Shown in pieces: positions 1 to 7,800 of a DNA stretch of 15,539 nt. The translations under genes were made by a program, and so were the position numbers. Source of the stretch: an uncultured bacterium. GTDB taxonomy: Bacteria; Cyanobacteriota; Vampirovibrionia; Gastranaerophilales; Gastranaerophilaceae. The notes under the pieces were generated by a model that was not told the DNA's origin, ran no database searches, and saw only the letters and a list, made by a program, of their open reading frames with translations. Location: positions 1 through 15,539 of the forward strand of contig CADCPD010000112.1 of assembly GCA_902803265.1 (NCBI GenBank), written 5' to 3'. How positions within the stretch are numbered: the stretch's first letter is position 1; each line of letters begins with the position of its first letter.

Positions 1-2226
1 ACTATTTTTGAAACAGATGACGAAGCATACGAAATTTGGCGTGAAGTAGGTGTTCCTGCAGAACGTATTAAACGTAAAGGTAAAAAAGATAACTTCTGGG
101 GGCCTCCGGGTGCTTCCGGTTCTTGCGGACCTTGTTCCGAAATTCACTATGATTTAGGCGAACAATTCAAATGTTCTGACGACTGCGGTATTGATACCTG
201 CGAATGCGACAGATGGGTTGAAATCTGGAATCTTGTATTTACTGAACTTTATCAAGATGAAGAAGGTAATCAATCTCCTCTTGAATCGAAAAATGTTGAT
301 ACAGGTATGGGTTTGGAACGTATCACAATGGTTTGCCAAGGCGTAAACTCCACTTTTGAAACAGATTTACTTAAACCTATTTTGGATAAAGTAGTTGAAA
401 TGAGCGGAGTACCTTACAAAAAATCAGAAAAAACAGATATTTCTTTGCGTATCATAACAGACCACGCTCGTTGCGTAACTTTCTTAATCAATGACGGTGT
501 TATCCCGGGTAATGAGGGCAGAAGTTATGTTTTAAGAATGATTTTAAGACGAGCTTTAAGACACGGCAAAATTTTAGGTATGGAATTACCGTTCTTACAC
601 AAACTTGTTGATGTTGTTCTTGAAAATTATGGTGATGCATACCCTGATTTGAGAAAAAACAGACAAAAAATTGTTGATACAATTTTAAAAGAAGAAGAAA
701 GATTTAATAAAACTCTTGACAGAGGCTACAAATTATTAAATGAATTTATCAACAACAAAAAAGATATTGACGGTGAAAACGCTTTCAAATTATATGATAC
801 ATACGGATTTCCGTTTGAATTAACAAAAGAAATCGCAGAAGAAAACGGATTAAAGGTTGACGAAAACGGATTTAAAGCTGCAATGAAAGAACAAAAAGAC
901 AGAGCAAAAGCAGCAACACAAAAAATTTCCGTAACAGGCGACATAAAATATGCAAAAGTTGAAGAAAAAGTTGGAGCAACAGACTTTATCGGATATACAA
1001 ACTTGGAATGTGACACAAAAATCCTTGAAACTTTAGAAGGTGAAGGATATGTTGATGTTGTTCTTGAAAAAACTCCGTTCTACGCAGAATGCGGCGGACA
1101 AGTCGGAGATTCGGGAATTATCGAAAGCGATAGCGTAAAATTAAATGTTCTTACAACTTTCAAAGTTAACAAACTTTTTGTTCACAGATGTGAGCTTGTA
1201 AACGGAGAAATCGAAGTTGGTTCTATTGTTCACGCAACAGTTGATAAAGAAAGAAGAGGACAAATAAAAGTTCACCATACTTCTGCTCACTTGTTACAAT
1301 CAGCTTTACAACATGTTTTATCAGGCGATGTTCATCAGGCAGGTTCACAGGTTGAAGAAAACAGAATGAGATTTGACTTTACTTTTGACAGAGCAATGAC
1401 TGATAAAGAAATTCAAAAAACAGAAGACTTAATCAATGAATGGATTTCTGAAGATTTGGATGTAAACACTAAAGTTATGAATATTGATGAAGCCCGTGCG
1501 ACAGGTGCTATGGCATTATTCGGAGAAAAATACGAAGACGAAGTAAGAGTTGTATCAATAGGTGCAAATAATTGCGAAAAGAATGAAGATGTTATTTCAA
1601 GAGAATTTTGTGCAGGCTGTCATGCTTCACACACAGGTCAATTAAGACTTGCAAAAATCATTTCTGAATCAGCAATCGCTGCAGGAACAAGAAGAATTGA
1701 AGTTGTTGTTGCAAAAGCTGCATTAAAATATCTTTCTGATAAAGCAACTGCGATTGATAAATTAGCTACAAAATTCAAAGCTCAATTTAACGAAGTTGAA
1801 GGTCGTGTTGATAAAATAATGGAAGAAAATAAAGAATTACAAAAAGAGCTTTCTACCGTTAAATCTGCACAGGCAAAAGACAAATTTAAAGAATTCGCAT
1901 CAAAAGCTATTGATATAAAAGACGGAAAATTATTCGTACAAAAAATGGAACAAATTGACTCAAATGCTTTAAAAGAAGGTGTCGAAATGCTTGCAAACAA
2001 ACTTGGCAACTCTGTTATTGTTGTTGTTGCAGGAACATCAATTTTTGTGAAAGTATCTGATAATTTTGTTTCTAATGGCGTAAACGCAGGTAATATCGTA
2101 AAAGAAATAGCTGCAGCAACAGATGGTAAAGGTGGCGGTCGTCCGCAATTTGCTCAAGGTGCAGTTAAAAATCTTGAAACAGTAGATGCTGTATTAGCTA
2201 AAATTGAAAACGATTTAAAAGGCTAA
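1..2226 (+). CDS. alaS: Alanyl-tRNA synthetase, 5'-truncated by window edge
   Basis: Alanyl-tRNA synthetase charges tRNA-Ala in the cytoplasm and hydrolyses mischarged Ser/Gly-tRNA. The reading frame is open from base 1, so the start lies outside the window; 741 residues are present of a family that is usually about 870-880. The N-terminal part shows the end of the class II catalytic domain, including the motif 3 region DTGMGLERI (about 298-324). The editing domain carries the metal-binding pair HTSAH (1276-1290) and CAGCH (1609-1623), where most homologues have CGGTH; the Cys and His ligands are kept. The C-terminal DHHA1-type region ends in GGGRPQFAQGA. The stop is 2 nt from dut, so the two are probably cotranscribed. 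The family call is firm. Confidence 0.98.
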   Translation, partial: TIFETDDEAYEIWREVGVPAERIKRKGKKDNFWGPPGASGSCGPCSEIHYDLGEQFKCSDDCGIDTCECDRWVEIWNLVFTELYQDEEGNQSPLESKNVDTGMGLERITMVCQGVNSTFETDLLKPILDKVVEMSGVPYKKSEKTDISLRIITDHARCVTFLINDGVIPGNEGRSYVLRMILRRALRHGKILGMELPFLHKLVDVVLENYGDAYPDLRKNRQKIVDTILKEEERFNKTLDRGYKLLNEFINNKKDIDGENAFKLYDTYGFPFELTKEIAEENGLKVDENGFKAAMKEQKDRAKAATQKISVTGDIKYAKVEEKVGATDFIGYTNLECDTKILETLEGEGYVDVVLEKTPFYAECGGQVGDSGIIESDSVKLNVLTTFKVNKLFVHRCELVNGEIEVGSIVHATVDKERRGQIKVHHTSAHLLQSALQHVLSGDVHQAGSQVEENRMRFDFTFDRAMTDKEIQKTEDLINEWISEDLDVNTKVMNIDEARATGAMALFGEKYEDEVRVVSIGANNCEKNEDVISREFCAGCHASHTGQLRLAKIISESAIAAGTRRIEVVVAKAALKYLSDKATAIDKLATKFKAQFNEVEGRVDKIMEENKELQKELSTVKSAQAKDKFKEFASKAIDIKDGKLFVQKMEQIDSNALKEGVEMLANKLGNSVIVVVAGTSIFVKVSDNFVSNGVNAGNIVKEIAAATDGKGGGRPQFAQGAVKNLETVDAVLAKIENDLKG

Positions 2227-2228
2227 AT

Positions 2229-2666
2229 ATGAAATTAAAAATATTACGTTTAGAACATAACAGAATTTTGCCTGAATACAAAACAGATGGTGCAGCAGGA
2301 ATGGATTTGTGTGCAGCGATAGCAGAACCTATTGTTTTAAAACCATTGGAAAGAAATTTAATCCCTACAGGGATAAAAATTGAGCTTGAAAAAGGTTATG
2401 AAGCGCAAATAAGACCACGTTCAGGATTATCAATAAAACATGGTATAACTTTAATAAATTGTGTTGGAACGATTGACGAAGATTATAGAGGCGAAGTTTG
2501 TGTTCCTGTAGTAAACATTTCAAACGAAGAATACACTATAATGCCTGATGAACGAATTGCACAAATGGTTATTTCAAAATATGAAAAAGCAAAAATAGAA
2601 GTTGTTACAGAGCTTTCTGATACTCAAAGAGGTGAAGGCGGGTTTGGCTCAACAGGAAAGACTTAA
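2229..2666 (+). CDS. dut: dUTP diphosphatase (dUTPase)
   Basis: dUTPase hydrolyses dUTP to dUMP and pyrophosphate, which keeps uracil out of DNA and supplies dUMP for thymidylate synthesis. It is a homotrimer. All five trimeric dUTPase motifs are visible in 145 residues, the usual length: AAGMDLCA (motif 1), PRSGLSIKHG (motif 2), GTIDEDYRGEV (motif 3, with the uracil-pocket Tyr and catalytic Asp), RIAQMVI (motif 4), and the C-terminal glycine-rich RGEGGFGSTG (motif 5). The start follows the alaS stop by 2 nt. A ribosome binding site, AAGG (2218-2221), lies inside the end of alaS, which suggests translational coupling. Nothing looks degraded. Confidence 0.97.
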   Translation: MKLKILRLEHNRILPEYKTDGAAGMDLCAAIAEPIVLKPLERNLIPTGIKIELEKGYEAQIRPRSGLSIKHGITLINCVGTIDEDYRGEVCVPVVNISNEEYTIMPDERIAQMVISKYEKAKIEVVTELSDTQRGEGGFGSTGKT

Positions 2667-2671
2667 ACACA

Positions 2672-3046
2672 ATGACTAATAATGAAGACAGAGCCTACGT
2701 AAGCAGACTTATTTTAAAAGTTTTAACCGATAAAATTTGTGCAAGAGAAGCAATATTGCATTTTCCGGAAAATCATAATGATAAATCTATTCAAGCGGCT
2801 TATCATGCACTTGTACATCGCGAAGCAGATGAAGATTTAAGAAGAAGAGATTTGTTATACAAAGATGAGCAGGATGATTATTTGGAATTTATAGCAAATA
2901 CTCTTGCAAATGGCGAAGATTTACCATCAAATATTTTAGAAAATTATGCTCATTATTATTCTGATATGAGCTTAAAAGATAAAAGCGGAATAAAAGGTTT
3001 TGTCGAAACTGTTCATCGCTATTTGAACATAGACAAAAAAGACTAG
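2672..3046 (+). CDS. Small acidic helical protein of unknown function
   Basis: I do not recognise this 124-residue protein. It begins 5 nt after the dut stop and is probably the last gene of the alaS-dut transcript. The sequence is rich in charged residues and Leu/Ala, has no signal peptide, membrane segment or cysteine-cluster motif beyond a single Cys, and reads as mostly alpha-helical with an acidic middle (about residues 52-75). The candidate ribosome binding site AGGA (2654-2657) lies a rather long 14 nt before the ATG, but no other ATG occurs before the last quarter of the frame. Codon use resembles its neighbours, and the uninterrupted frame in tight operon spacing supports a real gene. 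A cytosolic lineage-specific protein is the best description. Confidence 0.75.
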   Translation: MTNNEDRAYVSRLILKVLTDKICAREAILHFPENHNDKSIQAAYHALVHREADEDLRRRDLLYKDEQDDYLEFIANTLANGEDLPSNILENYAHYYSDMSLKDKSGIKGFVETVHRYLNIDKKD

Positions 3047-3078
3047 GTAATTATACATCTATTTTCGTTAAAAAACTG

Positions 3079-3117
3079 TTGAACATATTATGCTGAACTT
3101 GTTTTAGCATAATTCAA
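3079..3117 (-). terminator. Probable terminator of hydF
   Basis: An 8-bp perfect stem (3087-3094 with 3106-3113, 11-nt loop) can be extended by a TTGAA/TTCAA pairing across a 3-nt bulge. Read on the - strand it is followed, after a few bases, by a run of six T (complement of A at 3070-3075). That suits termination of hydF, whose stop is at 3176. On the + strand no T tract follows, so it probably does not end the alaS-dut transcript. The bulge makes this a moderate call. Confidence 0.45.
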
Positions 3118-3145
3118 TTCACTACTCACCATTCACTATTCATTG
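3118..3145. repeat. Heptanucleotide tandem repeat, about four copies
   Basis: Four consecutive 7-base units can be read: TTCACTA, CTCACCA, TTCACTA, TTCATTG. The first and third are identical and the others differ at two positions each. The array sits in the non-coding gap between two convergent genes, immediately beside the hairpin at 3079-3117. No protein or RNA function is apparent. Confidence 0.6.
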
Positions 3146-3175
3146 TATATAACAAGTAAAAAAGTTGAATAATAA

Positions 3176-4369
3176 TTATTTAAAAACTTCTATAGCTCTA
3201 TCTAAAATGCCGACGCAATATGAAATTACAAGCCCATAATTTGTTATAGCAATGCCTTTTTTATTTGCGATTAAAATCCTAGACAATATTTCACGTCTGT
3301 TTGTCATACATGCACCGCAATGAATAATTAGTTTGTATTCGTCAATTTCAGGGAAATTATGTCCCGTAAAATATTCAAAATTAAGATTAAAACCTAATTT
3401 ATTTTGCAATAATTTAGGAATTTTAACTCTTGCAATATCATCTTCTATACTATGATGAGTGCAACTTTCAAGAATTAAAACCTTATCATTTTCTTTTAAA
3501 TCTTTAATAGCATTTATACCATCAATAAAAGCCCTTAAATCGCCTTTTAATCTTGCAAAAAGAATAGAAAATGATGTCAGAGGAATATCTTTTGGCACAA
3601 GTTCATCGACAGTTTTAAACGCTTGTGAATCAGTTATAACAAGTTTAGGTTTTACTTTTAGAGCTTCTATAGCATCTTTCAATTCAGACTCTTTTACAAC
3701 AACGGTTATACAAAATTCATCCAAACATTCTCTTAGTGTTTGAACTTGAGGAAGAATTAATCTGCCTTTGGGTGCTTCCTTATCTATGGGTGTAACAAGA
3801 ATGACAACATCTTTTGGTTCAACTAAATCCGCAAGAATTTTGGGAGAATTTACGAAATCTTCAGGGAGAATTTTTAATAAACAAGTATTAAATTTTTCTA
3901 TTAAATATTTATCATAAAGAGCAGAAGTTTCCAGAATATTTTCTGTATATTCTTTTATTTCGTTCAATTTTTCTTCTGAAATTTTGTTTTCATCAGCTTT
4001 ATTTATAACAACAAAATAAGGAATAGAAAATTCTTTAAATTTTTCAATTAAAGATTTTTCTATTTGTCCAAAACCGTTAAAATCAACGACAATAATTGCG
4101 ACATCGCATCTGTTAATAACTGATAATGTTTTTTCAATGCGTTTTTTGCCCAATTTTGTTTCATCATCAAGTCCGGCTGTATCCAAAAAATTTACAGGAC
4201 CTATCGGAAAAAGTTCCATAGATTTTTCAACTACATCAGTAGTAGTACCTTTTTGTTCAGAAACGATTGAAACGTTTTGGGCAGTAACGGCGTTAAGCAA
4301 AGAAGATTTACCGCTGTTAGTTTTACCAAAAATACCAATATGTAAACGTAGAGATTTCAAACTTTTCAT
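3176..4369 (-). CDS. hydF: [FeFe]-hydrogenase H-cluster maturation GTPase HydF
   Basis: HydF is the scaffold GTPase on which the 2Fe subcluster made by HydE and HydG is assembled before transfer to [FeFe]-hydrogenase. Its 397 residues match the usual length of about 400. The N-terminal Era/TrmE-like G domain shows G1 GKTNSGKS (15-22), a GTTTD switch (41-45), G3 DTAG (63-66), G4 NKAD (123-126) and G5 TSA (148-150). The C-terminal cluster-binding domain has C303-T-H305, then 44 residues, then H350-C-G-A-C354, matching the family pattern CxH...HCGxC. The start at 4369 has a good ribosome binding site (AAAGG). An upstream ATG at 4459 lies inside the predicted -10 element, so it is unlikely to be transcribed. 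No hydE, hydG or hydrogenase gene is in the window. Confidence 0.96.
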   Translation of the reverse strand: MKSLKSLRLHIGIFGKTNSGKSSLLNAVTAQNVSIVSEQKGTTTDVVEKSMELFPIGPVNFLDTAGLDDETKLGKKRIEKTLSVINRCDVAIIVVDFNGFGQIEKSLIEKFKEFSIPYFVVINKADENKISEEKLNEIKEYTENILETSALYDKYLIEKFNTCLLKILPEDFVNSPKILADLVEPKDVVILVTPIDKEAPKGRLILPQVQTLRECLDEFCITVVVKESELKDAIEALKVKPKLVITDSQAFKTVDELVPKDIPLTSFSILFARLKGDLRAFIDGINAIKDLKENDKVLILESCTHHSIEDDIARVKIPKLLQNKLGFNLNFEYFTGHNFPEIDEYKLIIHCGACMTNRREILSRILIANKKGIAITNYGLVISYCVGILDRAIEVFK

Positions 4370-4457
4370 AAGATAACCTTTAAATAGTTCAAAAGTAGTC
4401 TTTAAATAATTAGCTATGAGTAGGCTCAAAGAGCTGCATTTTAAGACTTCTTGAAAC

Positions 4458-4485
4458 ATTATACACTAAAAACAAACATTTTCTA
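4458..4485 (-). promoter_or_regulatory. Predicted sigma-70 promoter of hydF
   Basis: On the - strand a perfect TATAAT (complement of 4458-4463) is preceded, with a 16-nt spacer, by TAGAAA (complement of 4480-4485), which matches the -35 consensus at four of six positions. The predicted transcription start near 4451 gives a leader of about 80 nt before the ATG at 4369. The leader contains a small GCTC-TTT-GAGC hairpin of no clear meaning. Confidence 0.55.
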
Positions 4486-4505
4486 GCCTTTTGAGATAAA
4501 CCTTA

Positions 4506-4816
4506 ATTAGTTTAAAATACAAATTTGGTCAAAATTAAAAAAAATAAGAAAATCAAAGAATTTTATACAAGAGCAGCTTGCAGAATTATTAGAGATAGGA
4601 TTACCAAACATCAGTTATATAGAAACAGGCAAAACATATCCATCTGTTAGTACGATTGAAAAAATTTGTAAAGTTTTGGATGTAGAACATTATGAATTAT
4701 ACAATTTCACATTAAACAAAGACAAATTGGAAAAGAAACGGGAATTTATTGACACAATAGAAAATAATGATGAATTATTTGAAAAACTATATAAAATCTT
4801 TTTAATTTTAAAATAA
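4506..4816 (+). pseudogene. Decayed XRE-family helix-turn-helix regulator
   Basis: From 4535 to the TAA at 4814-4816 the frame encodes a clear HTH_3/Cro-CI DNA-binding domain: QEQLAELLEIG, then LPNISYIETGKTYPSV, then STIEKICKVLDV, followed by a charged helical tail of about 45 residues. The start of the domain is in another frame: 4524-4532 reads FGQ and then hits a stop. Adding one A in the A-run near 4531-4534 would restore FGQKLKKIRKSKN, typical of the family. No ATG/GTG/TTG start exists in either frame. The codon where Met would be expected is ATT (4506-4508), followed by SLKYKFGQ. It is therefore read as a regulator killed by start loss plus a one-base deletion. A sequencing error in the homopolymer could explain the frameshift but not the missing start. 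Confidence 0.75.
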
Positions 4817-4849
4817 AAAGCTCTCCCAATATATTCAGGAGAGCTTTTT
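4815..4849. terminator. Bidirectional rho-independent terminator
   Basis: A perfect 12-bp inverted repeat, AAAAAGCTCTCC (4815-4826) with GGAGAGCTTTTT (4838-4849) and an 11-nt loop, has A-rich and T-rich flanks in both directions. It lies between the convergent XRE remnant (stop at 4816) and the RTX gene (stop at 4871), and can serve both. It is the clearest terminator in the window. Confidence 0.9.
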
Positions 4850-4870
4850 GTTATTATAGCGAATTGCTTA

Positions 4871-7800
4871 TTATGCAAGAGGAGTTGTTGTAATTTCAGC
4901 TCTGTTGAAACAAGCAAGTAAGCTAGCTTGGTCGTATTGGTTACCGTTTGCCATAACATCAACTGTACTTGCAAATCCGTGGTTAGTTAACCAACCTTGA
5001 ACTGCAGTTGTTATAGTATTGATTGTTGTAGCCATAGTAACACTTCTGTCAGAAAGGTTAACTGTTTCGATACCACCTGTAGCAGTATCATAATCTTGAA
5101 TTACAATATGTTTATCAGCAAGAGTTTTAACATTATTCTTGTTACAGATTACTAAGTCAGCACTACCACCAGCAACTTCATCGAAGTTATTACCAGTACT
5201 ATCAACATCGAAGTAGAAACCAACGTTGTCTTTTGTAAAGTGTTCAAGATTTAATATATCTGCACCGGTAGAATCTGCAATTACTAATCTATCTTTTGCA
5301 TTAGAGAAGTTGCTAACTACAACATTGTATGTATCATTACCATTGCCGCCTTTGAATACGTCAGTACCGCCGTTAGCATAAGTGTATCTATTGTTCAAGT
5401 TGTTGTTGCTATATACTAAGTCATTACCTTTGCCATCAACATAACCTAAAGCAGCTTCACCGTTGATTAAAGAAACAGTATTTGCAGTTTTCTTAGCAGC
5501 AGCAACATCATCAACGTTAGCAGTAACAACTTCGAAATTGTATTTAGTTCCGCCATTGTTAATAGCAAGTTTTTCTAGATGATCATTTGTATAAGTTATA
5601 TCAGCATTAGTATCACCATTAAGGTCAAAGCTATAAGTATTACCTGCTTTAGTTACAAATGAATCTGAATCTAAAGCATCTGCTTTTGATAATGCGATTG
5701 TATCATCTTTACCAGCGGTAGCAACAGAAACAGTAATTGCATCTGTACCAGCTGTGTAATTATATGTATTAGTTTTAGCTTTTGTTTGAATTACATCATT
5801 ACCAGCAAGAGAGTTGAATGTAGCAGATGAACCGCCTGATACAATCAATGTATCATTTCCAACCGTACCTGTTAAAGTACCACCTTTATCAGATTCGATA
5901 ATAAAGTCTTGAAGATAGATATCAGCACCGTTTACAAGAAGTGTAGCACCAGCATTAGCTGCGTTAACCAAAGTTACTGTACCGATAACAGTATCGTTTA
6001 CTGTTTTTACAACATCTGCGTGTTCAGCATCATAGTGTACATCAGCTTCTGCAGTAGCTTGGTTTGTATCAGATGTACTTTCAATTTCACCATTCACCAT
6101 TACATCTTTCTTGTATGCGTCAGCAACAGAATCTACAGAGTATTCACGAGTTATTTCTCTTTGAACCCAAGCAGTACCATTCCAATCTTTTATATCATGT
6201 CTGTAAACATTAGCTGCAGCGTCTCCAGCATGATGAGCAGTGTCTGCAGTTGCAGGTTCTTCTAGAGAATAAGTATCTGGAGCGGCAGTTTTTGTTATAT
6301 TGTAATAACGAGTTGAATTAGTACCTTGAGTTGTTTCATGAGTAACATTTGTACTTACTTCTGTATCGTAACCATCGCCGTCCCAACTTTTTGTTGTAAC
6401 AGTCTTAGTATAAGTTGTACCCATATCTGTAGGATTGTCCCAAACACATTCGTCCCAGTGATCGCCACCATCTGTAGTTCTTTCGTAAATAACTTCACCT
6501 TCAACTACGTGATTAACATATTCTATGTCAGGGTCACCAGTAGCAATCCATTTATATGAACCATCACTTTGTTTTACATAATTATATTCGATAGTTTCTT
6601 GTTTATAAGGCTTAGTTGGATCTTCAGGTTCAGGATCCGGTGTATAGTTTTCAATAGTTTCAGTCTTTTTATAAGCTACAGTTACAGCATCACTGTATTC
6701 AGTTACTTCTTGATAGCCTGTAATTGTTGTAGCCACTGCAGTATCCGTTAATAGATAATAATGGTTGTAAGTAGAGTCAGTATCAACACCAAATGCAGTA
6801 ACTTTAACATCATTACCTATTCTAGAGTATACTACTTGATCTCCGCCAACTGTACCAGCTACTTCAGTAATGTTAAGGTCAACTGTTGAGTTTTTAGTTA
6901 AAGTAACTTTATCATTACCGAATGCGCCGTTGTTCAAATCATAGAACAAGTCATTATCACCAGCGCCCGGAGTGATAGTATCATCACTTTTACCACCTGT
7001 TATATCATCATTACCTTTACCGGTTGTGATAGTATTTTTACCTCTTGAAAGATGTAAATCAACTGTATTATCACCATCACCAGCATTTACTGTAAGAGCT
7101 TTTGTAGTTGCCAAAGATGTTACGTTATCTTTTACATAAGTACCACTAAAGTATGTTTTATTATCAGACATTTCAGTTACTCTGGCAAAAGCTTGTAAAT
7201 CAACATCAGTTGTTCCGTCAGTACCTCTATGTAAGTGAACAGAGTCTGCAAGGTCTTGAGTTAAGAAGTTCTTAATTACTAATTTACCGGCATCACCATA
7301 GTTTGGAGATAAGTCTGCTTCAGAAGTATCGTTAGGTAAAGTATAATCACCAGATATAGTACCTTCATCAACATTTTGTTTACCATCTACCGGAGTTTCA
7401 ACTTTTGTAGTAACATTCTTTTTGTATTCCCAGTATTTGCTGCCTGCTGTTTCTCTAGCAATTAGTGAACCCTCACTTTCAGGTACCCATTCAGTAGCTG
7501 GACCATTTACACGGTTAGAAACCACTTGCCAAGAATAGCTATCTGCATCTACTACAGGGTCTACCCAACCTTCTGTAACAGTTTCTGTTGTATTTAGAGA
7601 AGCTGCTGCTGCAATACCTGTGTATTCTGTTCTCTTTTCATAAACTGTGCTAGCTTCTCCAGATTCTACTGCTGTTTGTACTGCAGGATCTGCTGCCCAA
7701 TCACCATTATATTTAGAGTGAGTTACAGTTTGTATGTACGAAGTTTTGCCTAATTTTTCTCTTGCCTCTGCAGGATTAAATTGAGCAAGAACAGATGAAG

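Noticed and set aside
4370..4459. 30-residue N-terminal extension of hydF from an upstream ATG
   Set aside because: The ATG overlaps the predicted -10 element and lacks family similarity; the internal start has a good ribosome binding site.
4690..4974. 94-codon - strand frame overlapping the RTX gene 3' end
   Set aside because: It runs through the bidirectional terminator and opposite the XRE remnant, and resembles no protein family.
5909..6265. Cys/Ser/Ile-rich 118-codon open frame on the + strand
   Set aside because: It is antisense to the repetitive RTX gene and has no ribosome binding site or domain; the composition is that of a shadow of Thr/Asp-rich codons. The same holds for 6326-6559 and 6569-6751.
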